IMG/VR virus record: IMGVR_UViG_3300031857_000793
Location: 1 to 32,936 of that record
Length of the DNA: 32,936 nucleotides
Reading direction: 5' to 3' (one strand)
DNA from: a virus
The translations under genes and the position numbers were made by a program. Below are positions 22,301-30,019 of the stretch, piece by piece. Below the pieces are notes generated by a model. It saw only the letters and a program-made list of their open reading frames with translations. It was not told where the DNA came from and ran no database searches. The stretch's first letter is position 1, and each line of letters opens with the position of its first letter.

Positions 22301-24999
22301 GTTAATTCAGGATATGTTTTTGTAACATACTCCCAACCTGCTTTAATGACCGCATCTTTTTCTTTACCTGCAACTACACTTTGTAAAATATCTTTATAGT
22401 TACGTTCACCCACCATAGCTTCTAGTCCATAGTGTTCACCAATCTCATGCAAAGCTACACGCCTAATATTTTCAGGTGCTAAACGATCAGCTATTAAATA
22501 AGCTTTACCTTCACTATGTGCACCAATCGCATCAGCTTGTATAGCGTTACGGATGTTTTCGGGTAATTCACCCACGGAGTTAACAACGTTCAATACGCCA
22601 CGTTTGGTAAGATTATCAATACCGCTACCGAACATACCTTTTAGTCGGTACATTACAGTTTCTTTTGTTTGCCCTGTTGGCTTAGTTGCACCTCGTGCTT
22701 CATCAACAATAGGTTCAATAGGTTCGGCTTTTGTGCGACCTACCTGTTTAATACCTTCAACTTCTTTTTGCAACGAAGTTAACTGCTCTTTAGCATCTAA
22801 TATATCTTTCTCGGTTACAGCAGGATCACGAAGTATTTCAATAAATGGGTGATATGGGTCTAACTTTGTTAACTCCTTGGCTACTTTGTTAGCTTCTTGT
22901 GGTAATAAACTAAGCTCTTCTTTAGGTGCTACTTCTTGTACAGGTTGTTTACCTTCTGCTCTAGCTTTAAGTTCTTTAACATAAGCTTCTACATTAGCTA
23001 AATTCTTTTCTGTTGGTTGATATTTTAAACGAGCAATTAAATCACCTAATTGAGTTCTAGGCATTTGATAAGGATCACCACCAGCTCTTTGTGCATAATG
23101 TCCTAAATCAAGTATCTGTTCTGATAATTGAGAACGACGTTCTAAATCCATACGTCTAGGTTTACTTAAACCTTGTATTTTTTTATCTAAAGGAAAGTAT
23201 TCTTCTAAAAGCTTTTTAATATCATTTAGTCTATTATTTAGTAAATCAAACTTAGGTTCTGATATAGATTCATCAGCTGCTAGTTCTTCTGCAGTATAGC
23301 TTTTTGTAAGAGGGGTATCTTTAGCTGGCTCAATTAAATTTGAAAGTTGTTTTTCACCTTTCATTACTTCCCTAGTTTCAGGTGTTTTTTGTTCTTCTAA
23401 TGCAAGGGACTGTTGTCTTTCTCCTCCAGGATATTGTCCAACATCATCCCTAGAAACGTCCATTCTTCCAACGTCAGCTGCTGTAGCTCTGGCGGTGTCT
23501 TCAAGTCGTCCGACATCAGTACCTGAAATGCCAGTTCTATCTCCTGCTGGTTCAGTTTTAGCTGCGGGAACATTTTCTTCTCCTTTAGGTAAAGTTAAAG
23601 TATCTGAAATAGATTTAGCTCTATTTATTAGATCTTCTACTTTTTGTATTTGTTCTGGGTTAGAACCATATTTATCTAGATAAGATTGTAGTTTATCACG
23701 AATGATTCTGTTTTGCTCACGATCATATAAATCTAAACCAGTAATTTCTTTTCTAATCTTTGCTGTATTACCTATATCTAATTCTGAAAAAGTTTCAGGT
23801 GTGATTGTTTCTGTCTTAATAGGTTCTCTTGTTTCTGTAGCTTCAGTAAATAAATCTTTTTGTGCTTCACTTTTTATTTGTTCTGCTTTAACTTCTTCAG
23901 CAGTAGTTTCAAAAGGTAACACATCTTGTTTAGTCAATGGAATTCTTCTTTCCATTTCTTTAGCAAGACGTCTGGCTTCTTCTTCTAGTTCTGCTTTTCT
24001 AATATTTTCTTGACGTGTAAATTCTCTTGTTTCAGCTAAAGCTCGAAGATCAGCTAATTCATTTTGAATCTTTTCATATTTAACACTAGCTTCTTTTAAT
24101 ACTGCTTCAGCTTTAGGACGTTCTGATCTATGTAATAATCCAAACACAGGAGATAACACACCAGCTTGAACAACTGACTCTAACATCTCTTGACCCGACA
24201 TTAAAGGTTGACCGGCTTGAGCACGTCTAATATCTTCAGTACCAATCATAAGACCAGCACCTGCAGCGGTATTAACACCCATACCTGCTAGATATTCTTT
24301 TGTTTTGTTTGTGAGTTGTGCTTTAGCAGCATCTAAAGATAGTTGACCTTCTACTACACGGGGTGCAATAGCTTCTGCTTCAGCTACTAATCTAGGAAGT
24401 AATAATTTGTTTAATTGAGTAGTACCAGGAAAACCAAATCCTGCTAATAATGCTTGAGGTATAGCAGCTAAAGTAGCGTTGACTTCACTAACAGGTTTAC
24501 CAGCAGCAATTTGAGCTTGTATGTTTTCTGCTTTTTCTGCAGGTAAATCAACAGCAGTTCCTGCTAAACCTCTTAATGCTGCTCCACCTACAGCTCCAAT
24601 ACCAGCTTCTGGAGCTAACATACCTGCTACAACAGGAGCACCATATCGTCCTACAATACCACCTAAAGGTTCTGTTAAGTATTTAGTTTTATAAGCACCG
24701 ATAGTATCTAATACACCACGTTCTTTAGCAGCGGCTAAATCTTCTTCAGTGAATGGTTGATAGGCTTCTTCAGCTTTTCTTCGTTGTTCAGCACCAGCTT
24801 CTTTAAAACCTAAAGTTTCTTCTGTACCTGCAATAAAAGAACGAACACCTGATTTAAGAGCAGGAATAAAACCTGTCTTAGATAAGTGTTCTTGGTGTTG
24901 AGGAATGATTTCATTTTCGATGACATCTGCAATTTGGCTAGGTGTCATGTTATCAGGAAAATTTACTTTCCCGATACCGGTAACGTTTACTTTAGGCAT
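19363..24999 (-). CDS. Large polyvalent internal virion protein
   Basis: 1878 residues, by far the largest gene here. The N-terminus (GIGKVNFPDNMTPSQIADVI) is a short domain that I know from the start of giant phage virion proteins. Residues about 100-300 are Gly/Ala-rich with several hydrophobic stretches; 300-800 are charged, helical and probably extended. A metallopeptidase-like motif HEIGEH lies at 851-856 (H851, E852, H856) in an ALHEIGEHYGLEAM context, as in the peptidase-like domains of polyvalent proteins. From about 1365 onward, helical, partly hydrophobic segments resemble the LPD38-type region. Such proteins are packed in the head and ejected with the DNA. Last gene of the late operon; it starts 2 bases after the previous stop. 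Confidence 0.75.
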   Translation of the reverse strand: MPKVNVTGIGKVNFPDNMTPSQIADVIENEIIPQHQEHLSKTGFIPALKSGVRSFIAGTEETLGFKEAGAEQRRKAEEAYQPFTEEDLAAAKERGVLDTIGAYKTKYLTEPLGGIVGRYGAPVVAGMLAPEAGIGAVGGAALRGLAGTAVDLPAEKAENIQAQIAAGKPVSEVNATLAAIPQALLAGFGFPGTTQLNKLLLPRLVAEAEAIAPRVVEGQLSLDAAKAQLTNKTKEYLAGMGVNTAAGAGLMIGTEDIRRAQAGQPLMSGQEMLESVVQAGVLSPVFGLLHRSERPKAEAVLKEASVKYEKIQNELADLRALAETREFTRQENIRKAELEEEARRLAKEMERRIPLTKQDVLPFETTAEEVKAEQIKSEAQKDLFTEATETREPIKTETITPETFSELDIGNTAKIRKEITGLDLYDREQNRIIRDKLQSYLDKYGSNPEQIQKVEDLINRAKSISDTLTLPKGEENVPAAKTEPAGDRTGISGTDVGRLEDTARATAADVGRMDVSRDDVGQYPGGERQQSLALEEQKTPETREVMKGEKQLSNLIEPAKDTPLTKSYTAEELAADESISEPKFDLLNNRLNDIKKLLEEYFPLDKKIQGLSKPRRMDLERRSQLSEQILDLGHYAQRAGGDPYQMPRTQLGDLIARLKYQPTEKNLANVEAYVKELKARAEGKQPVQEVAPKEELSLLPQEANKVAKELTKLDPYHPFIEILRDPAVTEKDILDAKEQLTSLQKEVEGIKQVGRTKAEPIEPIVDEARGATKPTGQTKETVMYRLKGMFGSGIDNLTKRGVLNVVNSVGELPENIRNAIQADAIGAHSEGKAYLIADRLAPENIRRVALHEIGEHYGLEAMVGERNYKDILQSVVAGKEKDAVIKAGWEYVTKTYPELTVGSRQFLREIVAKIGEDAPTHPLWRRILNAVRNFLKVNKYKNLTGEDIQDLVMHSFKTAMKKDLKQAERKGVEFAKKQEPNPEFKAVFERAGGVYEAPKEPTLFQSIKDNPVNFVKEQAKVAPKFLDKVETMWFSSDAALQNAIRKGMENMGMSFDEIKQMLFRASTSQALHREALAHQVLEKGGLKYDPESFKYVAIDKEGSWKGVIDALKSAAEQNGLTYEEMEKYAHQALVARRLKGIKERKTEAEKVYVQELAAAKTKAERDAAEAKFDKTNKLIVHLNDQQLAAGEQLFNKVKGMDKVVSEWNKTRQNILDFAVESGLYTKSEAETLLDVMDYVPFYRVEQLENRAGPREFNRGLLDVASDKRFIGSRQPVNNVFDNMERWISYVVRKGVGNQSAKDLNEAAMKYLPEGEVRLLDKNEKIPHDLKGNVVGIWNNGSVDRYVYTDPLFVHAFTGMEPIVIPALSAASKFTNILRQNIVLNPLFSIGQLSQDAFGAMFVSGVKHPFALPVQVMKEFISTLRGTSEAQAELKKYGAVGVRDYSSAVSRIDAEIAAGLKDPKLMDKISKPFRALSMASDNAVRQAIYNQTLKETGNKALAIERAFEVINFRRSGASSTVNFLRQTVPFFGAYLQSMNVAAKVLAGKGIAPMEKAEARKVLASTFAKVLVAGFIYNVLISEDEDYKKLDTSVRDKKLLIPGSGGLSLPVRGDIFTFAGKILPEHIYQMTMAEGTEDATKAKKALYNGLANALLGPNVLPQFGKPLLEVATNYNFFTDRPIVGQGLEELQPQYQYSVNTSQLSKVMGTAMGVSPMKIDHLLKAYFGYTAGLGLMATDQVMSAASGKALPDKTFEDTVASIPGMSAFVAKEFGTKDKSDFYELRTLVNEAVKSSNYLKTYKTAEERKEFMTENQKLLQVKSQVNAINKQLTDIRRQERLIFEAPDTKMSPAQKEARIRALREREQLVLKNIRELRLRAGL
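22569..22588. repeat. 20-base exact repeat, copy A
   Basis: CACCCACGGAGTTAACAACG on the plus strand, identical to 31767-31786 and differing on both flanks. Here it codes (minus strand) for the NVVNSVGE part of the polyvalent protein. It is richer in GC than its surroundings. See the matching finding. Confidence 0.6.
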
Positions 25000-25001
25000 G
25001 A

Positions 25002-26480
25002 TTAGCTTTTAGGTTTGTATGTATACTCTTTTGTTTTAGGATCAAACACCATATTACCTGGCATAGATTCAGTAACTGCTGGTGCTCCTGTTATTCCATA
25101 TTGAGCATAAGCTTCGCGTAATAATTTATTAAATTTATCTTTATACTCTTGTTCAGTTAATGAACCTTCAGCATGAAGCTGCTTCATTGTAGCTCTAACA
25201 TTATCTTCTATTTTATCTTTAATAGCAGACATTCTATAAGCCGAATTAGTTGCTGCATTAAGCTCGGCAATTTTAAATTGTGTTTTAATACTTGAGTTGT
25301 GTAATCTATCAGCATGTGCACGAGCTTCTGCTGCTTGTTTACTATCAGCACCATATTTAGCTATTGCCATTTGTTCTGCACGATTAGCTTTAGCTAAATC
25401 ATTTTCTATATTGAATCGTTTTTCTTCTAATGTATTTAGTTTGTCTCTAGATTCAGCAAAATCTTTAATACCAACACCTGCACCACGAGCAATATCAGCA
25501 AGTGCACTTTGACCCTTACCATATTCAGGTCTAGAACTTGCCATTTCAAATCCTGCTTTAGCTAATGCCATCCACGGAGCTTGTTCTTCCATCTTAGCAG
25601 CTCTAGATTCCATCTTAGCTAAACGATCAGTTAATTTTTGTCTCATAGGATCTTCGCCAACGTAATCTTTAAGTTCATCGGCATAACTTTTTATACTACC
25701 TATTTTTTCAACAGGAGCTGTAAATCCTGAAAATGCTTCTTTTGTAGGATCAGTAAATGGATTTTTCTTAGCTTCTTCTACTTGATTTTTAATATTAACT
25801 TCTGCATCTGTTAATGCAGGGGAAGAACCTGTAGGTGGTGTATAACCTCCTACTTGTCTAGGGGCTCTTGCTTCAGCAAGTTGAGCATCAATTTCTTTAA
25901 TTCTTTCATAATTTGCATAGCTTTTACTTGGATCTTTTTGAATCTCTTTTTCTAATCTAGCTTTTTCACCCATTAATGTAGGTATTATATCCATTCCTAC
26001 CAAGCCAGGAGTTTGTTTAAATTTAGAAGGAAAAAACCGATCCATTAAACTTGTGCCTCGTTTAAACCCAAACACATTTGTATCATCAGATTTAACATAT
26101 GAACCTTCAGGACCAGCAAATGCTACTATACCACCATTAGCGTAACGGTTCTCATCATACATATCACCTGTATCAAGGTCTGCTAAACCTCCTTGTGCCA
26201 TTTCTTCCATATCCATTTCTGGTGGTGGTTCCATAGCCATCTGCATAGCTTGACCTTCTGGTAAAGCCATAATGCCTGGTTGTGATTCTTGAACTAAATC
26301 CTCTGCAACTGTTTTATCTTCAGGTTGATTTGCTTGATATTTAGAACGCATTTCTTTTCTGCGTTGTAGTTCAGATAAAGCTAAGTAAGTAGGTACTTGA
26401 CCTGTAGGATTTTGAACATACCCAACTAAAGTATTATCTGGAACACCTCTTAATTGGTTTTGTAATTTAATAATATTCAT
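25002..26480 (-). CDS. Probable virion structural protein with GGIVAFA motif
   Basis: 492 residues behind AAGGA. The first 60 residues are polar; then a Met/Gln/Pro-rich, acidic stretch (residues 70-105) leads into MAQGGLADLDTG and YANGGIVAFAGPEG. The GG-I/V-AFA motif recurs in virion-associated proteins of uncultured aquatic podoviruses and is also present in the gene at 27997 (MGGPIAFARGG). Residues from about 200 to 430 are helical and highly charged (KMESRAAKMEEQAPW, ARAHADRLHNSS), fitting an internal rod or scaffold-like part. Role in the virion is inferred from operon place and this motif; the exact function is unknown. Confidence 0.6.
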   Translation of the reverse strand: MNIIKLQNQLRGVPDNTLVGYVQNPTGQVPTYLALSELQRRKEMRSKYQANQPEDKTVAEDLVQESQPGIMALPEGQAMQMAMEPPPEMDMEEMAQGGLADLDTGDMYDENRYANGGIVAFAGPEGSYVKSDDTNVFGFKRGTSLMDRFFPSKFKQTPGLVGMDIIPTLMGEKARLEKEIQKDPSKSYANYERIKEIDAQLAEARAPRQVGGYTPPTGSSPALTDAEVNIKNQVEEAKKNPFTDPTKEAFSGFTAPVEKIGSIKSYADELKDYVGEDPMRQKLTDRLAKMESRAAKMEEQAPWMALAKAGFEMASSRPEYGKGQSALADIARGAGVGIKDFAESRDKLNTLEEKRFNIENDLAKANRAEQMAIAKYGADSKQAAEARAHADRLHNSSIKTQFKIAELNAATNSAYRMSAIKDKIEDNVRATMKQLHAEGSLTEQEYKDKFNKLLREAYAQYGITGAPAVTESMPGNMVFDPKTKEYTYKPKS

Positions 26481-26489
26481 ACGTTATCC

Positions 26490-27590
26490 TTATCCAAAAG
26501 CTCTTGATAAACCTAAAGCACCTAAACCTAATCCGCCTACTTGAGCTATCGGTGATGGTGTAGGCGCATACTGAATTTGAGTTTGAGCCAAACCAGGTGT
26601 ACCACGAAGTATAGAATTATAAAACTCAATTTGTCTCTTATCCCAATCTCTTTGTTCCATAGCTTGTTGGAATTGAATATCATTAATTTTTTGTTGTAGA
26701 TCTTGTTTTTCTTTTTCACTTGTTGCTTGAGCTTGAAGTCTTTGCAAGTTTGTAGTTTGTTCAGCAGCTGCGTTAGCTGATTGAGCACGTGAGGCTTCAA
26801 GACCTGCCATCAGTCCACTAACTCCTGTTTGTCCTGCAAGTTGAGCTGCAGTTTGTTCACCACCTAATGTGGCTTGTTGTGCTTGTAATGATCTTGCTTC
26901 ATCTTCACCAAACGCTCTTTGAGCATTTTCAAAAGCTGATTGTTGACCTTTAGTATAAATATCTGCAATATTTTGTTGTAAGCCACGTTCTTGTTCTGCT
27001 TGTAATAATGCTTGACGAGCACCACCAAAAGTACCTCGATTTATAGCACCCATAGCACCTTTAGATTTTTCAATATCTCCAGCACGTCTTACTTCACGAG
27101 CTGCAACATCAGCAACGTTAGTCATATATGGAGACATATAATATGAAGCAGCTGATGGGCCAAATCTACCTGTAGTAATTCCTCTTGGTGTATAACCCAA
27201 TGCTCTAGATAAACCTACTCCTGCGGTGCCAAAACCTAAACCAGAACCCATACCTAATCCTGTTTCAGCAGTTCTAAAACCCCCTGGTAAAGTTAAACCT
27301 GAAATATCTCTTTGAATACGTTCTTGTTCTGGAGTAAATCCTGCAACGCGTTCTCCTGTATACACAGGCATCGGTTTAATTCCTGTAACTGCGCCAGAAG
27401 GATCTGTTTCATAAACGTCTTTACCTGCTGAAACAAGTACTTGTTCAAAGAAAGGCTTAGCATATTCAGGTAAATTAGATGTGTATGTAGTACCTGTAGA
27501 TACTTGAGGACCAGGACTTCTACTACCTCCATAAAAGGTAAAGAAATCACCCAGTGCAGGTAATAGCCAGCTAAAATCTAATAATTTCAT
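26490..27590 (-). CDS. Probable internal virion or tail-associated structural protein
   Basis: 366 residues behind GGAGA. A hydrophobic, aromatic N-terminus (LLDFSWLLPALGDFFTFYGG) is followed by a Pro/Thr-rich part, a Gly-rich stretch at about 100-130 (GLGMGSGLGFGTAG), an Ala/Gln-rich helical region from 165 to 315 (for example GGARQALLQAEQERGLQQ) and a Gly/Leu-rich end (GGLGLGALGLSRAFG). This mix of Gly-rich and Ala/Gln helical parts is typical of podovirus ejection or internal core proteins. It shares ATGA with the GNAT-like gene before. Name by layout and context only. Confidence 0.6.
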   Translation of the reverse strand: MKLLDFSWLLPALGDFFTFYGGSRSPGPQVSTGTTYTSNLPEYAKPFFEQVLVSAGKDVYETDPSGAVTGIKPMPVYTGERVAGFTPEQERIQRDISGLTLPGGFRTAETGLGMGSGLGFGTAGVGLSRALGYTPRGITTGRFGPSAASYYMSPYMTNVADVAAREVRRAGDIEKSKGAMGAINRGTFGGARQALLQAEQERGLQQNIADIYTKGQQSAFENAQRAFGEDEARSLQAQQATLGGEQTAAQLAGQTGVSGLMAGLEASRAQSANAAAEQTTNLQRLQAQATSEKEKQDLQQKINDIQFQQAMEQRDWDKRQIEFYNSILRGTPGLAQTQIQYAPTPSPIAQVGGLGLGALGLSRAFG

Positions 27591-28000
27591 ATATTTTTCT
27601 CCACTACGTGTGCTACAGATTCAAAACCCATTTTCATTCTATAAAGTCTAGCTTGTGCATCTTTCGCAAAAGCTCTTATCTTTGTGACACCTTGTGATCT
27701 AGCCCAAGCTTCAAACTGTTGAATTAAATCATCTTCTACTAACGCCCTACCACCCATAGAGGTAATGTGTAAAACTCTATGGTTAGGAAAATTACTAATT
27801 TCTACTGCAGAGGCCCCTATAATTGTGCCATCATCTTCCACTGCAACAAGACATATTTGCTGTCCATTAACAAGTAAAAATTTTATTTGCTCAACGCTAT
27901 AATCATCAGTGCTAAACTTAAACGATGATTCAAAAAAAGGTTCTATTTTTTTCCAATGCTGACATATAAAGTCAGGTGCTACAATATTAATTTGTCTCAT
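27587..28000 (-). CDS. GNAT-fold protein of the structural operon (T7 gp13-like role?)
   Basis: 137 residues. GNAT-type pattern: a strand LVAVEDDGTIIGASAVEI, a helix (DDLIQQFEAWARSQGV), a strand (KIRAFA) and the ending ARLYRMKMGFESVAHVV, which matches the last GNAT motif. The acetyl-CoA loop Q/RxxGxG/A is not clear (only MGGRAL), so enzyme activity is doubtful. In T7-type phages a GNAT-like protein (gp13 family) lies among the internal virion genes and helps virion assembly; the same operon place here suggests the same use. ATGA overlaps on both sides. Confidence 0.65.
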   Translation of the reverse strand: MRQINIVAPDFICQHWKKIEPFFESSFKFSTDDYSVEQIKFLLVNGQQICLVAVEDDGTIIGASAVEISNFPNHRVLHITSMGGRALVEDDLIQQFEAWARSQGVTKIRAFAKDAQARLYRMKMGFESVAHVVEKNI

Positions 28001-29313
28001 GCAGGCATGTATTTTTCAGGTTTAATTTGTTTACCTTGTTTAGTATGACCTATTCTTGCTTTTCTAACTCGATCTAACATTGAGTATAATTTTTTTGATC
28101 CGGCTTTAGATGAACCATTACCTAAATGACTTACAACATCTGCTGGAATTACAAATTCACCGTCCGCCAAACGTGCTGGTTGTTTACCTTCTATTGTAGC
28201 AGGAATTGAGTCTGACATGCCATCACCTTCGCCATCTAAATAACCTTGATGTCCACCTCTAGCAAAAGCAATTGGGCCACCCATAGCATAGAAAGTATCC
28301 GCAGCTTTAGCACGGGAACCTTGAGCAGCAAGCTCATTTAATCTACCAATACCATAACCATCTTTACTTAAATTTTGTGTGCCTGTTGTTTGATCGTTTG
28401 TACCATATAAATCTTGAATGCCGCCTGATGAAATAGTGCTTTGATTAATACCTACAGTTCCACCTGTAGCCATAAGTTTTAAACCAGGAGATGCTTGTGC
28501 TAGATTTAGTAAGCCTGTTCTAGGATCTCTGTATTTATTTTCTTCAGCTTTACGTTTTTCTTCATCACCCATATCAGGTGCTGGATATAAATAATCTTGT
28601 GCTCCTGCTAATCCTGCCATACCTATAGGAGCTGCTATATCAAAAGCTGAACCACCCGCTTGTTTAAAGGCATCATAGCCTGCACCAAATGGATCAGATG
28701 CTAGTGTTTTCATACCTTGACCCATTTGGCCAAGACCTTGTGTAAATGTCATTGGAGCTGTAGCAACTGCAGAACCTGGAGCCACAGCACCAGTCATATT
28801 AGCACCGCCTATTTGTTGGCTTAATTGTGTGGCATCGATAGGAGTAGCAGCAATAGCGTTTTCAGGTATAACTCCACCAGCTGTAGCAATTTTACTTCCA
28901 CCCATATCCATAAATGTCTTACCTAAATTACCGCCACCATAACCTCCCAAACCACCCGTCAAAGTACCCATTAGTATATCATCACCCTTTGCCCCTGCAA
29001 CGGCAGCCCCAGCAGCCATACCCCCAATAACAGGAGCAGCTGCAGCTGCTGTTTTGCCAAGAGTGCTACCAATTTTAGCACCAGCCGGACCTCCTAATAG
29101 CATACCAATACCAGTAGGAATTAAAGAGGTAAAGAAGTCACCAAAGTCAAATGCTTCAGGTAAGCCTGTATGAGGATTAGTATGTAATTTATGTCCTGTC
29201 ATAGCTCCAACGGCTTTTAATCCTTCTACTTCAGCTGGACTAACGTGCATAAGCATGGAATCACCATGTCTACCGAGGGAGGCTAAGCCTTTAGCTAGTT
29301 GATGTGTTGCCAT
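27997..29313 (-). CDS. Glycine-rich internal virion / ejection protein
   Basis: 438 residues. After a short polar start, residues about 58-135 form a long Gly/Ala-rich hydrophobic stretch (IPTGIGMLLGGPAGAKIG, APVIGGMAAGAAVAGA), suited to membrane insertion. The C-terminal third has MGGPIAFARGGHQGYLDGEG, then DSIPATIEGKQPARLADGEF, VIPADVVSHLGNGSSKAG and a basic end. This C-terminal pattern is widely conserved in podovirus-like virion proteins and is the best evidence for the call. It could form part of the channel for DNA ejection (inference). The start has GGACG upstream in a 37-base gap, the only real gap in the minus operon. Confidence 0.7.
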   Translation of the reverse strand: MATHQLAKGLASLGRHGDSMLMHVSPAEVEGLKAVGAMTGHKLHTNPHTGLPEAFDFGDFFTSLIPTGIGMLLGGPAGAKIGSTLGKTAAAAAPVIGGMAAGAAVAGAKGDDILMGTLTGGLGGYGGGNLGKTFMDMGGSKIATAGGVIPENAIAATPIDATQLSQQIGGANMTGAVAPGSAVATAPMTFTQGLGQMGQGMKTLASDPFGAGYDAFKQAGGSAFDIAAPIGMAGLAGAQDYLYPAPDMGDEEKRKAEENKYRDPRTGLLNLAQASPGLKLMATGGTVGINQSTISSGGIQDLYGTNDQTTGTQNLSKDGYGIGRLNELAAQGSRAKAADTFYAMGGPIAFARGGHQGYLDGEGDGMSDSIPATIEGKQPARLADGEFVIPADVVSHLGNGSSKAGSKKLYSMLDRVRKARIGHTKQGKQIKPEKYMPA

Positions 29314-29350
29314 AAAACGTCCTTTTTAATATAGTGTAATCTTAACATAA

Positions 29351-30019
29351 TTAAAGTCTTGAAACAAAAGTAATTGCGCCAATTGCTGATGGTATTGAAG
29401 GGTGAGCATAAGGCACAGTTTGAGCTGGTGCATACTCCATGTAAACACCGTCTACAGGTCCTACAGGATTATAAGCTAAGTCCGTAGCCCACCATAGTGC
29501 TATCTCATCCCCTGCATCTACCTCAAAAGGCACAGTTGAATACATTAATATATAGCTAGGAACACCAGCGCTTTTACGAGCAGGTATTGTAATTTTACTA
29601 GCAGATCCTACTACGTCTACATTATTAACTCTTAGCCATACCACCACATCGTGAGCTGCATTAGCTGTATTTGCATATTGAAGACTATAGTCTATTTTGT
29701 AAAACCCAGCATACTGTGCCGTTGCATAAAATCCAGGGTCTAAAGTAAACCCTAAACCAGAATCTAATGTATTCCACTTAACAATCGTAGGTGTATTATT
29801 AGCCGTAGCATATTGATCAGTTGTATCTAGCGCCGCAATATGAGGAAAACTTAAAGCCGAACCTCCAGCTAAAGTACCTAGTGTTGCCGTAAATGCATCA
29901 ATCGTATTAAAGTAAATACGTAGTTGTGAATTAAACAAATCAAAATGTTGTTGAGAAAACTGTGTAGGTGTTAACGCTAACGCAGGGGCTTTTGTTGGGA
30001 ATGCAGTTATGATCGCCAT
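29351..30019 (-). CDS. Tail-associated protein with C1q/TNF-like jelly-roll domain
   Basis: 222 residues. The first 60 are helical and polar and may trimerise or attach to the tail. Residues about 85-200 show a beta-sandwich pattern: GFYATAQYAGFYKIDYSL, then HDVVVWLRVNNVDV, KITIPARKS and VPFEVDAGDEIALWW, which resembles C1q/TNF-like domains of phage fibres and baseplate proteins. Such domains are trimers and often bind receptors. The position beside the large tail protein fits a receptor-binding or capping role. TAATG overlap with the gene before. Confidence 0.6.
   Translation of the reverse strand: MAIITAFPTKAPALALTPTQFSQQHFDLFNSQLRIYFNTIDAFTATLGTLAGGSALSFPHIAALDTTDQYATANNTPTIVKWNTLDSGLGFTLDPGFYATAQYAGFYKIDYSLQYANTANAAHDVVVWLRVNNVDVVGSASKITIPARKSAGVPSYILMYSTVPFEVDAGDEIALWWATDLAYNPVGPVDGVYMEYAPAQTVPYAHPSIPSAIGAITFVSRL

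Noticed and set aside
21800-24013. Plus-strand open frames of 60-118 codons opposite the 1878-residue gene
   Set aside because: They lie wholly inside a long minus-strand gene with clear protein character, have low-complexity Ser/Leu-rich products and no ribosome sites; they are shadows.
27587-28000. An active acetyltransferase that modifies host proteins
   Set aside because: The acetyl-CoA binding loop is not clear, and the position inside the virion gene run points to a structural use.
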